This document shows, piece after piece, positions 8,261 through 16,557 of a stretch of DNA of 64,000 bases (its first letter is position 1; every line of letters begins with the position of its first letter). A program made the position numbers and the translations under genes. The stretch is from Pseudomonas grandcourensis (GTDB lineage Bacteria; Pseudomonadota; Gammaproteobacteria; Pseudomonadales; Pseudomonadaceae), in the NCBI RefSeq assembly GCF_039909015.1, contig NZ_CP150919.1, positions 6,548,501 to 6,612,500 on the forward strand, in the 5' to 3' direction. The notes under the pieces are model-generated. The model made no database searches. It was not told the DNA's origin and saw only the letters and a list, made by a program, of their open reading frames with translations.

Positions 8261-9429
8261 GGCGTGGCCTCCGGCGCGGCGTTCGCGGCAGGCCTGGTCA
8301 GTGGCTTGACCGAATCCTCGGCGTTGACGTTGCGCCGCTCCAGATAGCCCTGCACCGCGCTCAGGGTGCCGGTCATATCCGGCGTGACGACGGTGACAGG
8401 TTGCCTGCTCAACTCGGCGACCTGCTCAAGCATGACTTTGCTTTGGGCGTTGTCCGGGTTGAAGTTGCCCTTGAGGATGTCCCGCGCTTCGTCCAGCACT
8501 TGGGAGTAAACCGCCGGCTGGCCATTGAGGGCGGCCCATTGTGCCTGCTCCAGCGCCAGGCTCAGGGCCAGGCGTACCTGGCTCAGGCTCTGGCCGGCCA
8601 GCAATGGGCGAACGTTTTTGTCGGCATTGAAATCGATACGGATGTAACGCGAGATCTGATCCCACCATTGCGCCCAGCGACTGGCACCGTCGCCATCGGA
8701 GGTCAGGCCCAGCAACGAATCGCCACGATCCTTGTACTCCGGTGCCAGCTCGGTGAGGCTGGCCACTTGATCGCGCAGCGCGCCCAGACGCAGGAACAGG
8801 CCGGTGCGATCCGGCTGTTCGGTGCTGCGCAAGGCGATCAGGGTCTTGGCCACCTGCTCGCGAGCGGCAAAGGAGCCCGGGTCGTTCTGCTCGCGCAATA
8901 TCTCGTCGGCTCCCTGGACCAGTGCCTGGGCACTGCTGATGTCCTGCAACGCTGACAGTCGCAGGCTGGCCAGACGCAGCAGGTGCTCGGCCTCGGCCAG
9001 ACGCCAGTCCTTGCGACTGGCGCCAAGTACTGTTTCCAGCCGTTGGTTCAGCCGCTGCTGATCACCTTGCAGCTGAACAACCAGACGGCTGCGCGCTTCC
9101 AGTTCATCGGCGGGAGGCAATTGTGCCAGCCGTGCGCTCAGGCGCTCCTCATTGAGCTTGAGGCTTTGTGCCTGGTCATTCAGCGCCTGCACCTGGCTCA
9201 GCTGCTGCTGATTATTGGCCTGCAGGTGACGCACCTGCCAGACACCCCAACCGCCCACGGCTACACCGGCTGCACCCAATAGCAGCGCGATGATTGCCAG
9301 ACCATTGCCTCGACGCTGCTCGGCAGCAGGTGGCGGCGGCATTTCATCAACAGGTGCATCGACAGGAGCATCAACAGGTGCATCAAGCACCGGTCGCGAG
9401 TCATCTTTAGGCAAGGCTGTTTCGCTCAC
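8257..9429 (-). CDS. hemX: HemX, membrane-anchored uroporphyrinogen methyltransferase-like protein
   Basis: The 390-residue protein has a short cytoplasmic N-terminus with a threefold Asp-Ala-Pro-Val repeat (residues 16-27). A single membrane helix follows (about 43-64), then a periplasmic coiled coil (about 68-125) and a mostly helical domain. It belongs to the HemX family of PF04375, often mis-called uroporphyrin-III C-methyltransferase although no methyltransferase motif is present. It sits between hemD and hemY with short spacings. Function within the haem pathway is not established. Confidence 0.9.
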   Translation of the reverse strand: MSETALPKDDSRPVLDAPVDAPVDAPVDEMPPPPAAEQRRGNGLAIIALLLGAAGVAVGGWGVWQVRHLQANNQQQLSQVQALNDQAQSLKLNEERLSARLAQLPPADELEARSRLVVQLQGDQQRLNQRLETVLGASRKDWRLAEAEHLLRLASLRLSALQDISSAQALVQGADEILREQNDPGSFAAREQVAKTLIALRSTEQPDRTGLFLRLGALRDQVASLTELAPEYKDRGDSLLGLTSDGDGASRWAQWWDQISRYIRIDFNADKNVRPLLAGQSLSQVRLALSLALEQAQWAALNGQPAVYSQVLDEARDILKGNFNPDNAQSKVMLEQVAELSRQPVTVVTPDMTGTLSAVQGYLERRNVNAEDSVKPLTRPAANAAPEATP

Positions 9430-9445
9430 GTATCCATCCTTTGCA

Positions 9446-10213
9446 TCAGAAAACGGGTACGGGATGCTCCCGCAACGCCGTCAGCAAGGCCGCGGCACTG
9501 GCGCCGCGACAATCCACAACTGTTTTGGCCCCGGCGGCACGCGCCATTTCGGCAACCCTGGGGCTCGGTACAAACAACGGCAACCGCGCCAACTGCGGCC
9601 AGGCATCGCCGGCCAATTGCTGCAGGTGCTCAAAACCTTGTCCACTGCTGACCACCAGCCCGTTCAGGCGTTCCGCCTGGATCCGTTGCGGCAGCAGCGT
9701 CGGCGGGTAAATCGGCAATCCCCGGCGGTACAGTTCCAGATACTCGACACTAGCACCAAGCTCACGCAAACGCTCAGCCAGCAACTCGCGCCCGCCCTCC
9801 CCGCGCAGGATCAGCACGCGCGCATCGGGTCGCGCTATAGCCTCGCGCAATCGGGAAAGTTCGAGCAAGGCTTCACTGTCATCGCCTTCTGCCGGGAAGC
9901 TCACGTCCAGCCCGTTATCCTCGAGGATCTGCGCAGTCGCCGCGCCGACGCTGAACCACTTCACACCAGGCGGTGACGACCAATATCGCTCGAGCAGTTC
10001 GACGCAGATCCGGGCGGCCGGCTTGCTGACCACAATGACGGCGCAGAACTGATCCAGGGCCTGAATCACCTGGCGCATTGTGTCAGTCGCCGCAATGGGC
10101 ATGATGTCCAAAAGCGGCAGACTGTTACTGAATATCCCCTGCTCGGCCAAAAGGCTGCTCAGCGCCTCCGCTTCTTCGGCGGGACGCGTCAGCAGCAAGC
10201 GCCAGCCGATCAC
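9446..10213 (-). CDS. hemD: Uroporphyrinogen-III synthase
   Basis: The 255-residue enzyme closes hydroxymethylbilane to uroporphyrinogen III with inversion of ring D. Start [20 protein letters not shown] carries the family's N-terminal TRP motif. Two Rossmann-like halves follow, with the conserved WFSVGAATA stretch (about residues 80-88), the ILRGEGGRE loop (about 128-136) and the [11 protein letters not shown] pattern (about 182-192). Sequence similarity in this family is low, but the gene overlaps hemC by four bases, which supports the call strongly. Confidence 0.93.
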   Translation of the reverse strand: MIGWRLLLTRPAEEAEALSSLLAEQGIFSNSLPLLDIMPIAATDTMRQVIQALDQFCAVIVVSKPAARICVELLERYWSSPPGVKWFSVGAATAQILEDNGLDVSFPAEGDDSEALLELSRLREAIARPDARVLILRGEGGRELLAERLRELGASVEYLELYRRGLPIYPPTLLPQRIQAERLNGLVVSSGQGFEHLQQLAGDAWPQLARLPLFVPSPRVAEMARAAGAKTVVDCRGASAAALLTALREHPVPVF

Positions 10214-11151
10214 TCGTGACCAGCCTCGCCATAGACCGCTTTGAGGATGGCATCGGCACCCTGGCTGAGCAGGTCTTCGGCGACTCGCACACCCAGCGCC
10301 TCGGCATCGCCGCGAGGGGCGCGGGCTTGTGCGCTGAGCAACAGGCCACCGGCTGGATCGCCCACCAGTCCGCGCAACCAGACCTGCTCGCCTTCCAGCA
10401 CGGCGTAGCAGGCAATCGGCACCTGGCAGCCGCCATTGAGGTGCTTGTTGAGGGCTCGTTCGGCAGTCACGCGGGTGGCGGTGTCCTGGTGATGCAGGGG
10501 CGCCAGCAACGCATGGATTTCACTGTCGGCGCTGCGGCATTCGATACCCACCGCGCCCTGGCCACCGGCCGGAAGGCTGTCGTCGACGCTGATGGCCGAG
10601 GTGATGCGGTCTTCGAATCCCAGGCGAATCAGGCCGGCAGCGGCGAGGATGATGGCGTCGTATTCGCCGGCATCGAGCTTGGCCAGTCGAGTGTTGACGT
10701 TGCCGCGCAGGAAGCGGATTTCCAGGTCCGGGCGACGGGTCAGTAGTTGAGCCTGGCGGCGCAGGCTGGAGGTGCCGACGATGCTGCCCTGGGGCAACTC
10801 ATCCAGGCTGGTGTAGGTGTTGGATACGAAGGCATCGCGCGGGTCTTCCCGCTCGCAGATGCAGAACAGACCGAGGCCTTCGGGGAAGTCCATCGGCACG
10901 TCCTTCATGGAGTGCACGGCGATGTCGGCTTCATTTTCCAGCAGCGCGGTTTCGAGTTCCTTGACGAACAGGCCCTTGCCGCCGATTTTCGACAGCGGTG
11001 AGTCAAGCAGCTTGTCACCACGGCTGACCATGGGGACGAGGGTCACCAGCAGGCCCGGATGAGCTGCTTCAAGACGGGCTTTGACGTATTCGGCCTGCCA
11101 CAGGGCGAGAGCGCTTTTGCGGGTGGCGATGCGGATCTGGCGAGAGGACAT
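10210..11151 (-). CDS. hemC: Porphobilinogen deaminase (hydroxymethylbilane synthase)
   Basis: The 313-residue enzyme joins four porphobilinogens into hydroxymethylbilane. It shows [13 protein letters not shown] near residue 60, the active-site region HSMKDVPMD (about 80-88), RRQAQLL and RGNVNTRL for substrate carboxylates, and Cys242 in GGCQVPI, which anchors the dipyrromethane cofactor. All expected residues are present and length is standard. It heads the hem operon; the 138-base gap to algR should contain its promoter or a read-through from algR. Confidence 0.96.
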   Translation of the reverse strand: MSSRQIRIATRKSALALWQAEYVKARLEAAHPGLLVTLVPMVSRGDKLLDSPLSKIGGKGLFVKELETALLENEADIAVHSMKDVPMDFPEGLGLFCICEREDPRDAFVSNTYTSLDELPQGSIVGTSSLRRQAQLLTRRPDLEIRFLRGNVNTRLAKLDAGEYDAIILAAAGLIRLGFEDRITSAISVDDSLPAGGQGAVGIECRSADSEIHALLAPLHHQDTATRVTAERALNKHLNGGCQVPIACYAVLEGEQVWLRGLVGDPAGGLLLSAQARAPRGDAEALGVRVAEDLLSQGADAILKAVYGEAGHE

Positions 11152-11289
11152 GGATCAATCCGTACTGAATAGATACGGCGGATAATAACAGCTCAGCCAA
11201 ATCCACTTTGACTTGTATCAGATACTACTCGGCCTCCCTGGCCCCGGATGTCCGGCAATCGGGTGTAAAATTGGCCTGCGAACAGCTGT

Positions 11290-12036
11290 TTAAAGCTGTT
11301 GCATCATTTTGCGTACCCCAGCCACATGACGCCGGCTGACGATCAGCGCATCACCATTGAGGCCTTTGAGGAACAACTGAAAATGCCCCAGGGGTGTGCG
11401 TTGCAATCGCTCGATACGCTCGCGGGCGACCAGTGCATTGCGATGGATACGCACGAAACGGTCACCGAATTCGTCTTCGAGGGCCTTGAGCGGCTCATCG
11501 AGCAGCACTTCGCCGCTTTCGTGGCGCAAGGTCACGTATTTGTGGTCGGCAATGAAATACACCACCTGATCCAGCGGAATCAGCTCGATCCCTTTACGGG
11601 TCCGGGCGCTGATATGGCTACGCGGCCCGTTGCCGCTTTCGGCAGCAGGGCGGGTCAGGGCGGCGAGCTGGGCACGATTGGGGCGCTCGGCTCTCTTTAA
11701 TGCGTCATGTAATTGTTCAGTTCTCACAGGTTTCACCAGATAGCCTACGGCGCTGGCCTGTAAGGCTTCCACGGCAAATTCATCGGGCCCGGCGCAGAAC
11801 ACCACGGCGGGGGGAGTTTCGCGTTCGCACAACCGCGCAGCCACTTGCAGGCCATCCAGGCCGGGCATGCGGATATCGAGCAGCACGATATCCGGCTTGT
11901 GGCTGTCGATCAGTGCCAACGCCTCTTCGCCATTCGTGGCACTAGGCTCCAGGACACTGTATCCCTCGAGTTCGCCAACCATTCGGCTCAGGCGCTCGCG
12001 GGCCAAGGGTTCGTCATCAACGATCAGGACATTCAT
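11290..12036 (-). CDS. algR: AlgR, LytTR-type response regulator
   Basis: The 248-residue protein is the same length as P. aeruginosa AlgR. The receiver domain (residues 1-120) has Asp7-Asp8, the phosphoacceptor Asp54 (LLDIRMPG) and Lys102 in VGYLVKPVR. The C-terminal LytTR DNA-binding domain (about 140-245) includes the RFVRIHRNALV strand. AlgR controls alginate, twitching motility and virulence genes in P. aeruginosa, where its sensor AlgZ/FimS is encoded immediately upstream. Here no algZ lies between algR and argH. The start at 12036 (MNVLIVDDEP) is the natural receiver-domain start. Confidence 0.95.
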   Translation of the reverse strand: MNVLIVDDEPLARERLSRMVGELEGYSVLEPSATNGEEALALIDSHKPDIVLLDIRMPGLDGLQVAARLCERETPPAVVFCAGPDEFAVEALQASAVGYLVKPVRTEQLHDALKRAERPNRAQLAALTRPAAESGNGPRSHISARTRKGIELIPLDQVVYFIADHKYVTLRHESGEVLLDEPLKALEDEFGDRFVRIHRNALVARERIERLQRTPLGHFQLFLKGLNGDALIVSRRHVAGVRKMMQQL

Positions 12037-12496
12037 ATTGCGCTGGATTCCTGCGTGAGTCTCGCACAAGGATAGCGTAGACAGGTGAAGTGACATCCGT
12101 CACCGCGATCCACGCTAAGACTAGCGCGAGCGCCAAAAAGTGCCGTTGGTCCGGCGGCTAAATTTTCATCTGCCGGGCGATTGGCGGCCCAGGCCCGCGT
12201 TGGCGACGCATCGCCACAGGGTTTGCTGATACGCAATATGAACACCCCACTCTTCTTATAGTCAGCGGCTGCACCGAGAAGTGCGCTGATCCTACTGTCC
12301 AACTGTAGACGGTTGCCGGGACGATATAGCTCAATTGGAAAATATCGTTCCGCAAAAATGCGCGAGTCTTGCCCGGGCCCGGGCTCTCTCCCCCAAAAAA
12401 ACGTATCGACCAGTGTCAGCGACAGGATTGGCAACCCTGTTATTATCCGCGCCAGCGTTCCACGCCTTCTTACTTCAAGCCGATACGAGCGAATTC
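12037..12496. promoter_or_regulatory. algR-argH divergent regulatory region
   Basis: This 460-base gap holds divergent promoters and no gene. A spaced dyad (gggacgatat at 12318-12327, atatcgttcc at 12342-12351, one mismatch) surrounds a central caattg. A perfect 14-base palindrome (gcccgggcccgggc) lies at 12371-12384. A ccgttggtc at 12143-12151 differs in one base from the published AlgR site CCGTTCGTC, so autoregulation is possible but unproven. No convincing -35/-10 pair stands out. Confidence 0.45.
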
Positions 12497-13891
12497 ATGA
12501 GCACTGACAAGACCAATCAGTCCTGGGGCGGCCGCTTCAGTGAACCCGTCGACGCCTTCGTCGCCCGCTTCACCGCCTCCGTCACCTTCGACCAGCGCCT
12601 GTATCGCCACGACATCATGGGTTCGATCGCCCACGCCACCATGCTGGCCAAGGTCGGCGTGCTGACCGATGCCGAGCGCGACAGCATCATCGATGGCCTG
12701 AACACCATCCAGGGTGAAATCGAGGCCGGTCAGTTCGACTGGCGCATCGACCTCGAAGACGTTCACATGAACATCGAGGCGCGCCTGACCGACCGCATCG
12801 GCGTGACCGGTAAAAAACTGCACACCGGCCGCAGCCGTAACGATCAGGTCGCCACCGACATCCGTCTGTGGCTGCGTGACGAGATCGACCTGATCCTGGC
12901 CGAAATCACCCGCCTGCAAAAAGGCCTGCTGGAGCAGGCCGAACGCGAAGCCGCCAGCATCATGCCGGGGTTCACCCACCTGCAGACCGCACAGCCGGTG
13001 ACGTTCGGGCACCACATGCTGGCCTGGTTCGAAATGCTCAGCCGCGACTATGAACGCCTGGTCGACTGCCGCAAGCGCACCAACCGCATGCCACTGGGCA
13101 GCGCGGCGCTGGCCGGCACCACCTACCCGATCGATCGCGAATACACCGCCCAACTTCTCGGTTTCGACGCGGTTGGCGGCAATTCGCTGGACAACGTCTC
13201 CGATCGTGATTTCGCCATCGAATTCTGCTCGGCGGCCAGTATCGCGATGATGCATCTGTCGCGCTTCTCCGAAGAGCTGGTGCTGTGGACCAGCGCGCAG
13301 TTCCAGTTCATCGATCTGCCCGACCGTTTCTGCACCGGCAGCTCGATCATGCCGCAAAAGAAAAACCCGGACGTGCCGGAGCTCGTGCGTGGCAAGACCG
13401 GTCGCGTGTTCGGTGCGCTGATGGGCCTGCTGACCCTGATGAAAGGCCAGCCTCTGGCCTACAACAAGGACAACCAGGAAGACAAGGAACCGCTGTTCGA
13501 CGCCGCCGACACCCTGCGCGACTCGCTGCGGGCCTTTGCCGACATGGTGCCGGCGATCAAGCCCAAGCACGCAATGATGCGCGAAGCGGCCCTGCGCGGG
13601 TTCTCCACCGCCACCGACCTGGCCGACTATCTGGTGCGTCGCGGCCTGCCATTCCGTGATTGCCACGAAATCGTTGGCCATGCCGTGAAGTACGGCGTGG
13701 ACAGTGGCAAGGACCTGGCGGAAATGAGCCTGGAAGAACTGCGCAAGTTCAGCGATCAGATCGATCAGGACGTGTTCGCCGTGCTGACCCTGGAAGGCTC
13801 GGTCAATGCCCGTAACCACATCGGCGGCACCGCGCCGGCGCAGGTGAAGACTGCCGTGGCTCGTGGTCAGGCGTTGCTCGCCAGCCGCTGA
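12497..13891 (+). CDS. argH: Argininosuccinate lyase
   Basis: The 464-residue enzyme splits argininosuccinate into arginine and fumarate, the last step of arginine synthesis. It shows the superfamily signature [12 protein letters not shown] (about residues 279-290) with the catalytic serine loop, plus THLQTAQPV near residue 160 carrying the catalytic His region, and the N-terminal [11 protein letters not shown] chose the ATG at 12497 ([14 protein letters not shown]); a longer open frame upstream covers the regulatory region and is not conserved-looking. It is divergent from algR and ends at a strong inverted repeat. Confidence 0.97.
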   Translation: MSTDKTNQSWGGRFSEPVDAFVARFTASVTFDQRLYRHDIMGSIAHATMLAKVGVLTDAERDSIIDGLNTIQGEIEAGQFDWRIDLEDVHMNIEARLTDRIGVTGKKLHTGRSRNDQVATDIRLWLRDEIDLILAEITRLQKGLLEQAEREAASIMPGFTHLQTAQPVTFGHHMLAWFEMLSRDYERLVDCRKRTNRMPLGSAALAGTTYPIDREYTAQLLGFDAVGGNSLDNVSDRDFAIEFCSAASIAMMHLSRFSEELVLWTSAQFQFIDLPDRFCTGSSIMPQKKNPDVPELVRGKTGRVFGALMGLLTLMKGQPLAYNKDNQEDKEPLFDAADTLRDSLRAFADMVPAIKPKHAMMREAALRGFSTATDLADYLVRRGLPFRDCHEIVGHAVKYGVDSGKDLAEMSLEELRKFSDQIDQDVFAVLTLEGSVNARNHIGGTAPAQVKTAVARGQALLASR

Positions 13892-13903
13892 CACGTGATG
13901 CCC

Positions 13904-13933
13904 GCGCTCGATGGTCACTCGACCATCGAGCGC
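13904..13933. terminator. Inverted repeat between convergent argH and GST genes
   Basis: A 13-base perfect stem (gcgctcgatggtc / gaccatcgagcgc) with a 4-base loop follows argH by 12 bases. There is no T tract, so it may act as an RNA 3'-end stabiliser rather than an intrinsic terminator. Confidence 0.55.
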
Positions 13934-13946
13934 AACATGTTCAACC

Positions 13947-14615
13947 CTACGTGCGACCTACCGCCCGCACCCGCTCCAGGAAAGCAGGCGCCTCAGCCAG
14001 TCTGTCGGCGGCGATTTTCTGAACATTGGGATTCTCTGCCAGGCGCTCCAGCAACGCACGGGCTTCCGGCATGTCGGACAGAAAGTCGATATCGAACAAA
14101 CGCCTCCCAACTTCCACGGCCAAATCAACGCTGTAAAGAAAATACAGATCGGCCAGGGTAAACCGCTCACCCGCCGCATACGGCTCAAACCGTGCCCGGT
14201 GCTTCAACGCAGTAAACCCCTTGACCAGGTCCCGTTCAGCCTTGGCTTTCAGCGCCTCGGGCGTCGGCCGCCCGCCAAAAAACACTTCGACGTAACAGAC
14301 TCGTGCCGGCAATTCGATGTATAGCTCGATCTCCTTGACCAACGCCCGCACACCCGCCCGTGCAAACGGCTCGCCCGGCAGCAGGGCTATGCCTGGCTGA
14401 GTCTCTTCGAGGTAATCGAGAATGGCGTCGGTTTCGCTCAGGAACCCTTGTTCCGTTTCCAGCACCGGCACTTTCCCACGAGGGCTGACAGCGAGGATTT
14501 GCGGATTCTGGCAACCATGAAAGGGCACGGTTTCAAAGGGCACACCCTTTTCTAGAAGCGCCAGTTTGACCATGTTGAAATAATTACTGGCGGCAAAACC
14601 ATAGAGTTTGAGCAT
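13947..14615 (-). CDS. Glutathione S-transferase family protein (paralogue 1)
   Basis: The 222-residue protein has a thioredoxin-like N-terminal half (residues 1-78) and an all-helical C-terminal half. Ser10-Asn-Tyr-Phe-Asn in the first loop may provide the catalytic Ser/Tyr. Val-Pro (residues 50-51, in GKVPVLE) is the cis-proline motif, and ETDAILDYLEE contains the Glu-Thr pair that binds the glutamyl group of glutathione. It is closely similar along its whole length to the next gene upstream, so the two are a tandem duplication. Substrate is unknown. Confidence 0.9.
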   Translation of the reverse strand: MLKLYGFAASNYFNMVKLALLEKGVPFETVPFHGCQNPQILAVSPRGKVPVLETEQGFLSETDAILDYLEETQPGIALLPGEPFARAGVRALVKEIELYIELPARVCYVEVFFGGRPTPEALKAKAERDLVKGFTALKHRARFEPYAAGERFTLADLYFLYSVDLAVEVGRRLFDIDFLSDMPEARALLERLAENPNVQKIAADRLAEAPAFLERVRAVGRT

Positions 14616-14797
14616 CGGTGGGTCTCCTTGACCGCGTAGGTTCGATGCTCAAGGTAACCACTGCCCGCAAACCCGGAAGGACCGGGTTGTTGCCGTATAC
14701 GACGACATCGGCTCAAGTCTCTGTCCGGCAAGGGCCCGGGCCATGTAGGTCAAAAGATTACAAATCTCCCGAACCCACGCTGGCCCCGACCGCCCGC

Positions 14798-15457
14798 TTA
14801 CTTTTTGCCAGCAATCATCGCCATGAACGCCGGCATCGCGGCCTCGCGGTCCGCCGCCACTCGCTGCACGTTCGGATTACTCCCCAAAAACTCCAGCAGC
14901 GCCTTGGCCTTCGGCATCTCGACCAACAGATCGATGCCAAACAACTTCTTGGCGACCCCACACGCCAGCGGCACGCTGAACAGGAAATACAGATCCGCCA
15001 CGCTCAAGCTGTCGCCAGCCACGTAAGGACTGAATTTGCCGTGCCTGCCCAGCGCCGCCATCCCCAGCAACAATTCGGCTTTGGTTTTTTCCTTGATCGC
15101 ATCCGGCAGGGTCATGCCGAAAAAGGCTTCGGGATAGCAGGCCCGGCCTGGCAATTCGATGTACAGCTCGATTTCCCTGGCCAGTGCCAGCACCTGCGCG
15201 CGCTCGAACGGATCGCTCGGCAGCAGCGGCGTGCCCTTCTGGCATTGCTCGATGTATTCGAGGATCACGCTGGTTTCATTGATGAAGCCCTGTTCTACCT
15301 GCAACACCGGGACCTTTCCGCGAGGGCTGATGGCTAGCGCCTCGGGGCTGGTGCCAGCGTAAAACGGTACTTCTTCGAAGGGCAGGCCTTTTTCCAGCAG
15401 CGCCAGTTTGACCATGTTGTAGTAGTTACTGACGGAGAATCCATAAAGCTTGATCAT
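14798..15457 (-). CDS. Glutathione S-transferase family protein (paralogue 2)
   Basis: The 219-residue protein is the second copy of the tandem pair. Start MIKLYGFSVSNYYNMVKLAL; cis-Pro in GKVPVLQ; glutathione-binding Glu-Thr in INETSVILEYIE. The C-terminal helical half has the same layout as paralogue 1. A GTG immediately precedes the ATG in frame, but GGAGG is seven bases upstream of the ATG at 15457, so I use that. About 180 bases separate it from paralogue 1, so independent expression is possible. Substrate unknown. Confidence 0.9.
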   Translation of the reverse strand: MIKLYGFSVSNYYNMVKLALLEKGLPFEEVPFYAGTSPEALAISPRGKVPVLQVEQGFINETSVILEYIEQCQKGTPLLPSDPFERAQVLALAREIELYIELPGRACYPEAFFGMTLPDAIKEKTKAELLLGMAALGRHGKFSPYVAGDSLSVADLYFLFSVPLACGVAKKLFGIDLLVEMPKAKALLEFLGSNPNVQRVAADREAAMPAFMAMIAGKK

Positions 15458-15581
15458 CACAAAGCCTCCAGGCCATGCGGGGTGGGCAGTGCCTGTTTAT
15501 AGAACGCTGCCGGAATTCTTGCCAGCAGCATCACGCCGCTGAATGCGGGTAAACTGGCCGCCTTTCCCTGAGGAGCCTGCC

Positions 15582-15866
15582 ATGAGCGAGCCAACCGATA
15601 TCGACAACGACGAAGAAGAGTTCGCCGAAAGCACCCTGATCCAGGCCATCGAAAACCAGATCGAAAGCGACAACCCGCCGGCTGCCAAAGCGACGTTCAA
15701 CAAGTTGACGCTGGTGGGTTACGAGCGGGAAGAAATCCTCAACCTGATGGCTCACGTTTTGGCGGTAGAAATCGACGCGATCCTCGAAGAAGACCGCGCG
15801 TTCAACACCGAATGGTACGAAGCTGCCCTGCGCGCCTTGCCCGAGTTGCCGCCGGAAAAGCAGTAA
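15582..15866 (+). CDS. Small acidic conserved protein of unknown function
   Basis: The 94-residue protein starts MSEPTDIDNDEEEFAESTLI. It is strongly acidic at the N-terminus and helical afterwards, with no signal peptide, membrane segment or metal motif. The ribosome site TGAGGAG sits seven bases before the ATG at 15582. I do not recognise a named family. Its acidic, soluble character would fit a small cytoplasmic accessory protein, but nothing in the neighbourhood points to a role. Confidence 0.75.
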   Translation: MSEPTDIDNDEEEFAESTLIQAIENQIESDNPPAAKATFNKLTLVGYEREEILNLMAHVLAVEIDAILEEDRAFNTEWYEAALRALPELPPEKQ

Positions 15867-15883
15867 GCATCGACACCGGCTCC

Positions 15884-15913
15884 TGTGGAGAGGGAGCAAG
15901 CTCCCTCTCCACA
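15884..15913. repeat. REP-like palindrome
   Basis: A perfect 13-base stem (tgtggagagggag / ctccctctccaca) around a caag loop follows the preceding gene by 17 bases. This is the second REP sequence type in the window. The remaining bases to 16117 hold no gene. Confidence 0.75.
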
Positions 15914-16117
15914 AAATGCTGCTCCTACACATTTTGTTGCCAATCCCGCCTGCCGTCCCCCGACACCTGACTACACTGGAAACACCCCGCTGCCCCACCA
16001 TCCACCGGGGGAAGGCTACCCGAGGCAAAAAACCCTGTCGCGAGCACTGGACATGCCGCGCAAGTGGGCTCACCTTAGGGGCGCTGTCGTCCAATTCCTA
16101 GAAAGTCTGGAGTCCTT

Positions 16118-16363
16118 ATGTCGCTTACCCCTGAGCTGGTTGCCGAACTGGAAATCCTCGCACTCTTCAACCTGGACAGTTCCCAGGAAGGTTTGAAAAT
16201 TCATCAGACCGCTGCCCCGAAAGCCATTGCCGCCGCCAAACGCCTCTTTGAAAAAGAACTGACCGACCAGCCTGATGGCGGTTACCTGACCAGCCTGGGT
16301 CGTGACGCCGCGCAAAATGTGCAAACCGTGCTGACCATTCTTAACGCCGAAGTAACAGCCTGA
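16118..16363 (+). CDS. TIGR02647 family protein
   Basis: The 81-residue cytoplasmic protein starts MSLTPELVAELEILALFNLD and continues with a predicted helical hairpin. It has the family features HQTAAP.AIAAAKRLFEK and GYLTSLGRDAAQNVQTVLTIL. No function is known to me for this family, which is found in Pseudomonas and relatives. TGGAG precedes the ATG at 16118 by six bases. It stands alone ahead of cyaA with about 190 bases between them. Confidence 0.8.
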   Translation: MSLTPELVAELEILALFNLDSSQEGLKIHQTAAPKAIAAAKRLFEKELTDQPDGGYLTSLGRDAAQNVQTVLTILNAEVTA

Positions 16364-16557
16364 ATTCTGCCGCATCGCCCACGGAAACCCCGATCCAGGG
16401 ATTTCCGCGGGCACACTCCCCTGATTTCTGTCTCCAGCCGTTAGAAATCTGACGCCAGAAAAACAAAATCAGCTTAAAAGTCCTCGCCTCAAGGCGCTAA
16501 ACTGCCCCTCATCCGAAGAGCCCCACGTCCGAGCCCTGCGAGCCGGTTTGAGCTGAC

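Noticed and set aside
12470..13918. Long open frame antisense to argH
   Set aside because: Low-complexity His/Gln/Val-rich translation typical of an antisense shadow of a strongly conserved gene.
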